This document shows, piece by piece, positions 55,854 to 64,000 of a stretch of DNA of 64,000 nt; within the stretch, counting starts at the first letter, position 1, and every line of letters begins with the position of its first letter. The notes under the pieces were generated by a model that saw nothing but the letters and a program-made list of their open reading frames with translations, was not told where the DNA came from and did no database searches. This stretch comes from SIG299 sp051880375 (GTDB taxonomy: Bacteria; Bacillota; Clostridia; Lachnospirales; Lachnospiraceae): assembly GCA_051880375.1 (NCBI GenBank), contig JBJENV010000004.1:1-64000 (forward strand), written 5' to 3'. The position numbers and the translations under genes were made by a program.

Positions 55854-57617
55854 CTATACCGAAGCAAGCTGAAGCTCATAGAGCTTTTTATAAATACCGT
55901 CTTTTTGCAGCAGCTCCTGATGCGTTCCGCTCTCTCTGATTTCTCCCTTATGCATGACCATAATTTTGTCTGCATGCTGAATCGTTGAAAGACGGTGCGC
56001 CACCATAATCGTCGTGCGTCCCTGCATCAGCTTTTCTAACGCCTCCTGAATCAGAAGCTCCGTTTCTGTATCAATGTTTGCCGTTGCCTCATCCATCACA
56101 AGAATGGCAGGGTCATAAGCAAGCGTACGGGCAAAGGAAATCAGCTGACGCTGACCGGCGGAAAGGGTAGCTCCCCGTTCCGTCACGGCTTCTTCATAGG
56201 TGTGCTCTAACTGCTCAATAAAGCGGTCCGCGTTCACATAACGGGCTGCTTCCTTCACGGCTTCATCGGAAATGGAATCATCCTTCAGGCGAATATTTCC
56301 GGCAATATCGCCGGTAAACAGAAAGACATCCTGCTGCACCTGTCCGATTGCCCCGCGAAGCTCATCGGTGCTCATCTCCTTAATGTCTACCCCGTCAATC
56401 GTAATGCGTCCACGCTGGATATCATAGTATCTTCCAATCAGATTCAAAATGGAAGTTTTTCCGGCGCCGGTTGCTCCGACAAACGCCACTCGCTGTCCCG
56501 GTTCAATCGTAAAGCTGACATCCTTTAAAATCCAGTCCTCACCCTGGTAGGCAAACCAGACGTGCTCAAACTCAATCCGTCCCCTGACTTTGCCGAGATA
56601 CTTCGGACGCTCAGGATTTACTACCTGCGGTTTTTCATCCAAAATCGTAAAGATTTTTTCGGCGGATGCCATAGCCGACTGCAGCGTACTGAACTGTTCG
56701 GCAAGCTCCTGAATCGGCTCAAAAAACGAACCGATGTAATTTGTAAAAATATACAGCGTTCCGATGGTAATACCGCCGGTCAGCACCGTATAGCCTCCCG
56801 CGCTGAGGATAATGCAGAGTGCAATCACCGAAAGGATGTACATGAGCGGACGGAAAATCGCAAACACCAGCATCTCACGATAATTGGCATGAAACAAATC
56901 CTCCGCCCTTTCCTCAAACTCCTTATTTTTTTCTTTTTCCCTTGCAAATACCTGAATCACCTTCATGCCCGAGAGATGCTCGGACAAATAGGTATTTAGT
57001 GCCGTCAGTTTTGTTCTTGCAATCCGGTAGGTCGTCTTTGATACCGCCTTAAACAGAAGTGTTAAAAGTACAATCAGCGGAAGCAGACAGAAGCCGAGCA
57101 GGGCGAGCTTCACATTCATCGACAGCATAATGACTGCCAGTCCGATGATTTTTGCAATGTTCCTTATGAGCCTGACGATAATCTGCGTGTACATTTCATT
57201 GAGTGCTTCCACGTCATTGGTTACACGGGTCACAAGACGGCCGACCGGCGTAATGTCGAAGAAACGCATCGACAGACTGTGAATATGGGCAAACAGTTCC
57301 TGCCGGATATTATAGATAATCGTCTGTCCGGTCAGCTGTAAAATCCATGTATGTAAAAAGTTAAATCCAAATATAAGAATTAAAACTACAAGATACCGGA
57401 TGCCGACATCGCGGATTTGTGAGAAATCTGCCGTCTCCGCAAAAATATCAATCGCCTCTCCGGTTAAAATCGGGCGATACAAATCAAGCGCCGTAATTGC
57501 AAGTACGAGAAGCAACGCAAGTAACAGCTGCCACCAGTACGGAAGTGCATACTTTAACAGTCGAAGCAGGATGCTTCCCTGTACCGAGCTCTCGCTCTTT
57601 AGTTCCTCACTCTTCAT
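55854..57617 (-). CDS. ABC exporter subunit with canonical ATPase site
   Basis: A 587-residue half-transporter: six membrane helices (~25-330) and an ATPase domain (~350-587) with Walker A GATGAGKTS, signature LSAGQRQ, Walker B ILVMDEAT with catalytic glutamate, and switch VAHRLST. Start ATG 57617 follows GGGAGG by 7 nt and overlaps the end of the preceding gene by 11 bp; the frame extends upstream without a usable start. It forms a heterodimer with that neighbour, as in BmrCD/TM287-288-type multidrug or peptide exporters. The substrate is unknown. Confidence 0.94.
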   Translation of the reverse strand: MKSEELKSESSVQGSILLRLLKYALPYWWQLLLALLLVLAITALDLYRPILTGEAIDIFAETADFSQIRDVGIRYLVVLILIFGFNFLHTWILQLTGQTIIYNIRQELFAHIHSLSMRFFDITPVGRLVTRVTNDVEALNEMYTQIIVRLIRNIAKIIGLAVIMLSMNVKLALLGFCLLPLIVLLTLLFKAVSKTTYRIARTKLTALNTYLSEHLSGMKVIQVFAREKEKNKEFEERAEDLFHANYREMLVFAIFRPLMYILSVIALCIILSAGGYTVLTGGITIGTLYIFTNYIGSFFEPIQELAEQFSTLQSAMASAEKIFTILDEKPQVVNPERPKYLGKVRGRIEFEHVWFAYQGEDWILKDVSFTIEPGQRVAFVGATGAGKTSILNLIGRYYDIQRGRITIDGVDIKEMSTDELRGAIGQVQQDVFLFTGDIAGNIRLKDDSISDEAVKEAARYVNADRFIEQLEHTYEEAVTERGATLSAGQRQLISFARTLAYDPAILVMDEATANIDTETELLIQEALEKLMQGRTTIMVAHRLSTIQHADKIMVMHKGEIRESGTHQELLQKDGIYKKLYELQLASV

Positions 57618-59559
57618 TCTGCATCCTCCCCTCTGTGCCAAGACCTTCTGCTCCGGCTGCCGTTTCCAGCTGTGCTTCCAACTGCTGCTTTTCATACAGC
57701 CTTGCATAAATTCCATCCAGTTTCAGCAGTTCCGTATGCGTACCATACTCTGCCATTTTGCCTTCCTCCAATACAAGAATATGGTCTGCATTCTGAATGG
57801 TGGAAATACGGTGCGCGATAATAATGGTCGTTCTGTCCTTCCGGTTCTGCTTTAAGTGATGCAAAATCTGTTCCTCGGTATCGGTATCTACTGCCGAAAG
57901 AGAATCATCAAGGATCAGGATCGGCGCATCCTTCATCAGTGCCCGTGCAATAGAGCTTCTCTGTTTCTGTCCGCCGGAAATCGTAACCCCCCGTTCCCCG
58001 ACCATGGTGGAATACTGTTTCGGGAATTCCATAATGTTATCATGGATACAGGCTGCCTTTGCGGCTTCTTTCACCTCAGGCAGATCATCATACAGCTTAT
58101 CCGCAACACTTTCCCTTGCCATCAGTTCCTTTTCTAAAATTGCTTCCATGCTCTCTCTGTGATTCAGAATCAGCTTTTTGTTCAGCCGGTTGTTCTTTGG
58201 AAGCTCGCGATAGGTTCGCTTCCCGAATGCAATGTTGGTCTGAAGTGTATCAGAAAACAGGAAGTTATCCTGCGGCACATATGCAATCTGTTCTCTGAGT
58301 ACATGAAGCGGAATTTCATTGATATCCCGTCCGTCAAAGAAAATCATGCCGTCCTCTGTGTTATACAGATGAAGCAGCAAATTGGCAAGCGTCGTCTTAC
58401 CGCTGCCGGTACGTCCGAGAATTGCAAGTGTCTCGCCCTTTTTCACTTCTACACTGATATCCGACAACGCTTCCGGAAGAGCCTCCTTATAACGAAAGCT
58501 TAAGTGCCGGATAGAAATTTCTCCATCCAACGACGTAATTCGTTCGTCCGTCTTTTCCGTATCGCGAATTTCCGCCTCTTCCTCAAAAATACTCTGTACA
58601 CGTTTCATGGACGCCGCACCCTGTGAAAAATAAGTAATGCTCTCACCGGTTGCAAGCATCGGCCATACCAGCATACCGATGTACTGATTAAAGGCAACAA
58701 ATTGTCCGGTCGTAATCTGTTTGTTCACTACAAGATAGCCGCCATACAACAGTGTGATAACACTTGCCAGCCCAATCATGACATCTAACAGCGGCATCAC
58801 AAATGCCTGCAGCCTTACCACACGCATGTTTTTATCTTTATTATTTTTGTTTGCTTTTGCAAATGCCTTTAACTCCTGGCGTTCCTGTACAAAGGCTTTG
58901 ATCACTCGGATACCGGAAATGCTTTCCTGTACCTGGTCGGTCATATCCGAAAAGGCCTTCTGCTTTTCCTCATACCGCCGTTCAATCACATTTCCGTAAT
59001 AAATACCTCCAAGCAAAATGAAGAGCATCGGAATGACCGCAATCAGTGTCAGCTTTAAGTTGACATGAACAACCATCTTGATCAGCACCATAACCGTCAT
59101 AATAATCGCATCAAACGTCGTCACAACTGCCGGTCCGACCGACATACGAATTGCATTCAGGTCATTCGTAAAGTGCGCCATCAAATCACCGGTCTTATTG
59201 TGATTATAATAGTTCATGGAAAGTCCGGACAAATGGGAAAATAAATCCTTCCGGATTTCAAATTCAATTTTCCGGCATGCACCGAAAATAAAATAGCGCC
59301 AGAAAAAGCGCCCTGTCATCAGTACCAGCCCGCAAAGCAGAATATAGGCAACCAGTTCTAAAATTCCCGGTAAATCTAACGTTCCCATTTCCAGACCATC
59401 CGTAATATCACCGGTAAACTGCGGGATGTACAGATTTACATAGTCCACAATAAATAACGTAAGAATTCCACCAAGATATGCCCACTTATGCCTTGCTACA
59501 TACGGTACAATCAGCGTGGGCAGCTTTCCCTTTCGTTTCTCTCTCCTCTTGTTTTTCAT
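57607..59559 (-). CDS. ABC exporter subunit with degenerate ATPase site
   Basis: A 650-residue half-transporter: six membrane helices (~30-320), then an ATPase domain with Walker A GRTGSGKTT, signature ISGGQKQR, and Walker B ILILDDSLSAVD. There the catalytic glutamate is replaced by aspartate, the mark of the non-canonical half of heterodimeric exporters. An insert of roughly 50 residues (KRTYRELPKNNRL to the LYDDLPEV segment) lies between the Q loop and the signature. The start is uncertain: ATG 59559 is used, though GGAGGG lies 14 nt away; a TTG at 59589 is possible. It is coupled to the canonical half. Confidence 0.92.
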   Translation of the reverse strand: MKNKRREKRKGKLPTLIVPYVARHKWAYLGGILTLFIVDYVNLYIPQFTGDITDGLEMGTLDLPGILELVAYILLCGLVLMTGRFFWRYFIFGACRKIEFEIRKDLFSHLSGLSMNYYNHNKTGDLMAHFTNDLNAIRMSVGPAVVTTFDAIIMTVMVLIKMVVHVNLKLTLIAVIPMLFILLGGIYYGNVIERRYEEKQKAFSDMTDQVQESISGIRVIKAFVQERQELKAFAKANKNNKDKNMRVVRLQAFVMPLLDVMIGLASVITLLYGGYLVVNKQITTGQFVAFNQYIGMLVWPMLATGESITYFSQGAASMKRVQSIFEEEAEIRDTEKTDERITSLDGEISIRHLSFRYKEALPEALSDISVEVKKGETLAILGRTGSGKTTLANLLLHLYNTEDGMIFFDGRDINEIPLHVLREQIAYVPQDNFLFSDTLQTNIAFGKRTYRELPKNNRLNKKLILNHRESMEAILEKELMARESVADKLYDDLPEVKEAAKAACIHDNIMEFPKQYSTMVGERGVTISGGQKQRSSIARALMKDAPILILDDSLSAVDTDTEEQILHHLKQNRKDRTTIIIAHRISTIQNADHILVLEEGKMAEYGTHTELLKLDGIYARLYEKQQLEAQLETAAGAEGLGTEGRMQNEE

Positions 59560-59640
59560 ATCCGTAACCACGACCCTCCATCTTTGCAAGCTTTTGGATG
59601 CCCTGACATCCGCACCGTTTTATTCTAACAAGTCCCACAG

Positions 59641-59723
59641 GAAAAAGCAAGAGCCGTTACGTAAGTGATACATCCCCCGGCAATCTCCTGCCCCGGTAAG
59701 ATCTTACCTACGTAACAGCTCTT
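59641..59723 (-). terminator. terminator of the peptide importer operon
   Basis: The arms 59649-59663 and 59709-59723 (AAGAGC-GTTACGTA type, 14 of 15 pairs) enclose a 45-nt loop with a further GTAAGATCTTAC palindrome, and the minus strand continues into GCTTTTTC. The upstream arm lies inside the last codons of the ATPase gene. Confidence 0.75.
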
Positions 59724-61251
59724 TTGTATACTCATGCTGCGGATTTTGAAATACCTCTTCCGTCTCCCCCTGTTCCACCAGCTCACCGCGATACAAAATC
59801 ATCACACGGTCGCAGATTCTTCGTACGACATTCATGTCGTGCGAAACAAATAAGTACGACATATCATGCTCCCTCTGCAGTCTGCAAAGAAGCTCTAAAA
59901 TCTGTGCCTGCACCGTCACATCAAGCGCAGACACCGGCTCATCCAGTACAACAAGCTTCGGTTTATTCATCAGCGCCGCCGCAATCGCCACGCGCTGCCG
60001 CTGCCCGCCGGACAGCTCCCTTACATAACGTTCTGCATGTTCCGGTAAAAGCTCTACCTCTTTCAGGGCCTGTAAAACTCTCTGTTTTCGTTCTGTTTTC
60101 GTAAGACCGCCCCGGACTTTTAACGGTTCCTCTAAAATCCACCCGATTTTTTTTGCAGGATTTAAACTTCCGTATGGGTCCTGAAACACCATCTGCGGAT
60201 GCTCACACCCTTTCGCAAACCGGATTTCTCCGTCTGTCAGTCTTAAAAGCCCCGTAATTGCTTTTGACAGACTCGACTTGCCCGAACCGCTTTCACCGAC
60301 CAGTCCAAGGATTTCACCCCGTTTCAATGAAAACGAAATATCCTCAAATGCCTCGGTCACCTCTGTTTTTCCAAACAGATTCTTTTCTATATAATGAAGC
60401 GTTGCATGTCGCACCTGAAGAATTTCATCCGAAGGTAGCTTTTTCTCTCGGAGACTGTCTTCCGTGAGCGTATCCAACAGTTTTTTCGTATAGCTGTGCT
60501 TTGGAGCAGCAAAAACCTCTTCAGCGTCTCCCTGCTCTACTATCCTTCCCTCCTTCATAACTGCCACCCTGTCACAAATCCGGTGTACCAGACGCAAATC
60601 ATGCGAAATAAATAAAATAGCCGTATGATAGGTTTCTCTGTAATAGGAAAGCAGCGACAGTATTTTTTCCTGTGTTGCGGCATCCAGTGCCGTTGTCGGT
60701 TCATCGGCAATCAGAAGACGCGGCTTACAAAGCATTGCCATCGCAATCATGACTCGCTGTCGCATACCGCCCGACAGCTGATGCGGATATGCAGAAAGCA
60801 GACCTTCCGCATCCGAAAGCCCGGCTTCCCTTAAAACCTCAAGAACTCTTTGCCGCCTTGCCGCCTTGTCCCTGCGATACTGTTCCGTTTCATGCAGCAA
60901 AAGGCCTTCCTCCACCTGTTTCTCAATTGTTAAAACAGGATTTAATGATGTCATCGGTTCCTGAAACACCATGGTAATATCGTTACCACGCAGACTCTGC
61001 CAACCTTTTTCCGTCTGAGAAAGCAAATCCTCTTGTCCAAAGCGCATGGTTTCTGCCGTTGCCACAGCCCCCTGCGGAAGGAGCCCCAGCAGAGAAAGCG
61101 CCGTCATACTCTTTCCGGAGCCAGACTCTCCGACGATTCCGAACAGTTCTCCTTCTTTTATGGAAAAGTCAATTCCGTGAAGAATTTCCACGCTCTGCTT
61201 CTTTTTAAAAAAGGTTACCCTTAATCCTTGTACAGTCAGTAAATTCCCCAT
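59704..61251 (-). CDS. peptide ABC importer ATPase, fused DppD-DppF type
   Basis: A 515-residue protein with two complete ATPase domains in one chain. The first (~1-265) has GESGSGKS, LSGGMRQR and LLIADEPTTALD. The second (~280-515) has GESGSGKS, LSGGQRQR and LVVLDEPVSALD. Each ends in the Opp/Dpp hallmark (HSYTKKLL, HEYTKELL). In most importers these are separate genes. ATG 61251 follows AAGGAG with 5 nt spacing; an upstream extension lacks support. It lies 28 bp after the DppC-type permease and ends the operon. Dipeptide, oligopeptide or nickel could be the cargo; peptides are most likely. Confidence 0.95.
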   Translation of the reverse strand: MGNLLTVQGLRVTFFKKKQSVEILHGIDFSIKEGELFGIVGESGSGKSMTALSLLGLLPQGAVATAETMRFGQEDLLSQTEKGWQSLRGNDITMVFQEPMTSLNPVLTIEKQVEEGLLLHETEQYRRDKAARRQRVLEVLREAGLSDAEGLLSAYPHQLSGGMRQRVMIAMAMLCKPRLLIADEPTTALDAATQEKILSLLSYYRETYHTAILFISHDLRLVHRICDRVAVMKEGRIVEQGDAEEVFAAPKHSYTKKLLDTLTEDSLREKKLPSDEILQVRHATLHYIEKNLFGKTEVTEAFEDISFSLKRGEILGLVGESGSGKSSLSKAITGLLRLTDGEIRFAKGCEHPQMVFQDPYGSLNPAKKIGWILEEPLKVRGGLTKTERKQRVLQALKEVELLPEHAERYVRELSGGQRQRVAIAAALMNKPKLVVLDEPVSALDVTVQAQILELLCRLQREHDMSYLFVSHDMNVVRRICDRVMILYRGELVEQGETEEVFQNPQHEYTKELLRR

Positions 61252-61279
61252 GCGTGCTCCTTTCTTAAGACTTTTTATG

Positions 61280-62071
61280 CTAAGCATGCTCTCTTCTGCC
61301 AATCAGACCGATTCCAAGCGTCAATGCTAAAATCGTAAGACCCGGTGCCAGCGCATACCATGGTGCAAACCAGAGGTAGCTCTGCGCCTCCGACAACATT
61401 CTTCCAAGGCTCGGGTCCGGCTGCGTCACACCAAGCCCCAGATAGCTCATCCCTGCCTCCGACAGCACGGCATTCTGAAAGCCGACCAAAAGTGCCGTGC
61501 CAAGCGCGGTTTTTATATTCGGCAGAATATGAAACACGAGGATACGCAGACTTTTTGCACCCATCAGTCTTGCATTTTTTACATAGTCCAGCTCTTTCTG
61601 TACCAGCACCTCACTTCGTACCACTCTTGCAAAGCTCGGTATAAACGTAATTCCAAGTGCCAGAATCAAATTATATTTTCCCGGTCCGACCACCGCCACA
61701 AACACAATTGCAAGCAATACGCTCGGAAATGCCGCAAGTATATCATTCAGACGCATGACTACTTCATCCACAATACCGCCGTAATACGCTGTCAGCAAAC
61801 CGACGAGCGTTCCGAAAACTGCTCCGACCGTTACCACACAAAGCGCAATGAAAAAACTGGTGGATGCTCCCTCCATGACACGGCTGAACACATCCCGCCC
61901 GAAATTATCCGTACCAAACAGATGATTAAGACTCGGCGACTGATTTTTTGCAAGCACATCCATATCATTCGGCGGATACGGTGTATAAAACAGACCGACG
62001 ACTGCAAGCAAAAGAACGGCAAGAACAAGTGCGTATCCAATTATTAAATTAAAATTTAACTTTTTATTCAT
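61280..62071 (-). CDS. peptide ABC importer permease, DppC type
   Basis: A 263-residue permease with six predicted helices. HLFGTDNFGRDVFSRVMEGA and the EAA-like loop KNARLMGAKSLRILVFHILPN are typical of DppC/OppC. GMSYLGLGVTQPDPSLGRML near the C-terminus completes the family pattern. It lies 39 bp after the DppB gene and 28 bp before the fused ATPase gene. Confidence 0.95.
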   Translation of the reverse strand: MNKKLNFNLIIGYALVLAVLLLAVVGLFYTPYPPNDMDVLAKNQSPSLNHLFGTDNFGRDVFSRVMEGASTSFFIALCVVTVGAVFGTLVGLLTAYYGGIVDEVVMRLNDILAAFPSVLLAIVFVAVVGPGKYNLILALGITFIPSFARVVRSEVLVQKELDYVKNARLMGAKSLRILVFHILPNIKTALGTALLVGFQNAVLSEAGMSYLGLGVTQPDPSLGRMLSEAQSYLWFAPWYALAPGLTILALTLGIGLIGRREHA

Positions 62072-62110
62072 GCTTTTGCCCTTTCTTTCTGCGCTTTTGC
62101 GTTCCGTATT

Positions 62111-63046
62111 CTACGTTAATCTCGGGTCCAGTTTCCGATACAGCACATCCGCCACCGTATTCATAATCACAACCGTTGCCGCAATATAAAGTACGATTGC
62201 CTGCACCACCGGATAGTCGCGGTTTGAAATAGAGGTAATCAACAGTCTTCCGAGTCCCGGAATGTTAAACACCTGTTCCACAACAATGCTTCCGGCAAGC
62301 ACATCCGCCACCATCATGGCTAACATCGTCACCGTCGGCATCATTGCATTTATTAAAACATGATTTAATAATATCTTTCTTTCTGAATTTCCCTTACTTC
62401 TCGCCGTCCGTACATAATCCATCTTTTTTTGCTCCACGACAGAATTACGAATAAAGCGGGCCAGCATTGAAATTTTGGGTATAGCAATGGTTATGGCCGG
62501 AAGCAGCAGATAAGAAAAGAATGCCGAAGCATCCTCCCGATACCCGACGTAACCGCCGACCTGAAACCATTTCAGTACGATTCCGAAAATATAAGTCAAT
62601 AAGATTCCTAGAAAAAACGGCGGCACTGCCATACCAAGCTGTGTGACCACCGTCACCGTATTATCTGCCGCACCCTGCGGCTTTCTCGTTCCAATCAGTC
62701 CGAGCGGGAACGATACGAAAACAATCAATCCAAGAGAGTACATAGCCAGTACAAACGTTACCGGGAGCTTGTCCGCCACCAGTTCTTTTACCGTCCTATG
62801 ATATTGCAGCGATTCTCCAAAATCGCCCCGAACCGCCGCAAGCAGCCATTTTCCATAGCGATACAGCACCGGGTCATTGAGTCCCAGTTCCTCGCGGAGT
62901 GCCTCTACCGCTTCTTCCTCCGCGTCCATACCAAGCGAGGACAGCGCCGCATCCCCCGGAATGACCGAAAAAGCGAGGAAGCTGAAAAATGAAATGACAA
63001 CAAGTGTAATAATGAGAGTTCCGATTTTTTTGGCAATGTATTTCAT
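62111..63046 (-). CDS. peptide ABC importer permease, DppB type
   Basis: A 311-residue permease with six predicted helices, the N-terminal IPGDAAL segment, the EAA-like loop RTARSKGNSERKILLNHVLIN and the end YRKLDPRL, all typical of DppB/OppB. GGGAGG precedes the ATG. It follows the substrate-binding protein by 21 bp. Confidence 0.95.
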   Translation of the reverse strand: MKYIAKKIGTLIITLVVISFFSFLAFSVIPGDAALSSLGMDAEEEAVEALREELGLNDPVLYRYGKWLLAAVRGDFGESLQYHRTVKELVADKLPVTFVLAMYSLGLIVFVSFPLGLIGTRKPQGAADNTVTVVTQLGMAVPPFFLGILLTYIFGIVLKWFQVGGYVGYREDASAFFSYLLLPAITIAIPKISMLARFIRNSVVEQKKMDYVRTARSKGNSERKILLNHVLINAMMPTVTMLAMMVADVLAGSIVVEQVFNIPGLGRLLITSISNRDYPVVQAIVLYIAATVVIMNTVADVLYRKLDPRLT

Positions 63047-63067
63047 GTTCCGCTTCCTCCCCTCTTT

Positions 63068-64000
63068 TTATTCTTCCGTCTTATAATAGACCAGAGACAT
63101 ATCCTGTACATAGACCGGATAGAACGTATAACCGCCCAGCTTTTTATTCACCGCAGTAAGCAGAGCCGGGTCCTGCAGATATACCGCAGCCGCATCCTTT
63201 GTTAAAAGCGCCTGTGCTTCCTTATACCATGTGATTTTTTCCGACTGGTCCACCGCATTCAGCGCCTTTGTAAAAACCTCGTCAAACTCTGTATTCACAT
63301 AGTTCGGAAAATTGTTCTTCGCCGTGGACTGGTAACGCTTCAGCACATCGCTCGGAGCCAGATTGGAATCCAGTCCGACAATCGTTGCCTGATACTCTCT
63401 GTTGCGGTAAACATCCGACAGCCACGAGGCCCATTCGATTGGCTCAATCTTTGCCGTCACTCCGACCTTCTTTAGCTGCTCTACGATAATCTGCGCCGTA
63501 TCCATATGATACTGGTAATTGGACGGCACCGTAATCGTAATTTCCAGACCGTCTCCATAGCCCGCAGCAGCAAGCAGTTCCTTTGCCTTGTCCACATCAT
63601 AGGCATAATAGGAAGCAAGACTTTCGTCATAATAGCTGCTCAGTCCCGGAACCATATTCGTTCCGATTAACGTACCTCGGCCACCGGAAAGCATATCAAG
63701 GATTTCCTGACGATTTACCGCATAACAAAGTGCCTGACGTACCCGCACATCGTCAAACGGCGCTGCCTGATTGTTTAAAAACAACGCCTGCACCAGATTC
63801 ATGCTGCCGACCTCTATCGAGTAGCCTGCGGTCAGCTGTGCTGCCTGCTCCTCTGTCAGATACGGAAAAATATCAATCTTTCCCGCCATCAGCTCCAAAA
63901 ATGCCGCATCCGAGTTTGCATAAATCTTAAACGTTACCTTGTCAAGGTACGGCTTCGCACCGTAATAATCCTCGAAACGTTCCATCACAAAGCTCTCAAG
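63068..64000 (-). CDS. peptide-binding protein of the ABC importer (5' end outside window)
   Basis: The C-terminal ~310 residues of a family-5 extracellular solute-binding protein. The frame stays open to the window edge, so the signal peptide and first lobe are missing. ERFEDYYGAKPYLDKVTFKI, DDVRVRQALCYAVNRQEIL and AAAVYLQDPALL are family signatures. It heads the visible part of a binding protein-DppB-DppC-fused ATPase operon. Internal starts such as GTG 63988 are artefacts of the cut. A heme- or nickel-binding variant cannot be excluded. Confidence 0.93.
   Translation of the reverse strand, partial: LESFVMERFEDYYGAKPYLDKVTFKIYANSDAAFLELMAGKIDIFPYLTEEQAAQLTAGYSIEVGSMNLVQALFLNNQAAPFDDVRVRQALCYAVNRQEILDMLSGGRGTLIGTNMVPGLSSYYDESLASYYAYDVDKAKELLAAAGYGDGLEITITVPSNYQYHMDTAQIIVEQLKKVGVTAKIEPIEWASWLSDVYRNREYQATIVGLDSNLAPSDVLKRYQSTAKNNFPNYVNTEFDEVFTKALNAVDQSEKITWYKEAQALLTKDAAAVYLQDPALLTAVNKKLGGYTFYPVYVQDMSLVYYKTEE

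Overview
The window looks like a chromosomal segment of a spore-forming, Gram-positive gut or rumen clostridium, most likely Lachnospiraceae. The evidence is AddAB-type recombination helicase-nucleases, a small acid-soluble spore protein, DegV, strong AGGAGG ribosome binding sites, several TTG starts, and many lipoprotein or membrane-anchored glycoside hydrolases with MalFG-type sugar importers. No rRNA, tRNA, CRISPR array, transposase or phage gene was recognised. One assembly gap of 100 N lies at 19531-19630.

Layout. 1-12.5 kb is housekeeping: a cut-off LytTR-PAS protein, a diacylglycerol-kinase-like enzyme, a spore protein, addA/addB, a small membrane protein, DegV and nadE. 12.8-15.4 kb holds an ArsR-type regulator, a UPF0340 protein and an AraC-type regulator. 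15.4-37.4 kb is a carbohydrate locus. It contains a GH127 beta-L-arabinofuranosidase, a LamG lipoprotein, a long leftward operon carrying two MalFG permease pairs, two solute-binding proteins, an NHL/TPR/YIP1 membrane protein and a DUF5696-type secreted protein, then a GH51 arabinofuranosidase and a GH43 arabinanase. 37.6-39.3 kb is an AT-rich two-gene island (SMC/ABC-like ATPase plus small partner) that resembles a phage-defence module. 39.4-50.2 kb is a second carbohydrate block: GtrA, a CBM-membrane-esterase fusion, a circularly permuted membrane GH3, a GHKL/LytTR two-component system and a conventional GH3. 50.3-50.75 kb holds a structured RNA resembling 6S RNA and a seven-copy motif array. 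50.75-53.9 kb is an OmpR-type two-component system with a divergent Ig-like secreted protein. 54-55.7 kb is dapAB. 55.8-59.6 kb is a heterodimeric ABC exporter. 59.7-64 kb is a Dpp/Opp peptide importer cut off by the window end.

How it fits together. The secreted GH43 and GH51 lipoproteins, the importers, and the cytoplasmic GH127 and GH3 enzymes form a plausible arabinan/arabinoside capture route in which polymers are cut outside and oligosaccharides finished inside. No sugar-import ATPase is encoded here, so both MalFG systems probably share a distant MsmK-like ATPase. The clearest regulatory signal is a set of LytTR-type direct repeats. They sit upstream of both GH3 promoters, 28 bp from the -10 in each case, and the LytTR regulator is encoded between the two genes. 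This points to a self-contained GH3 regulon.
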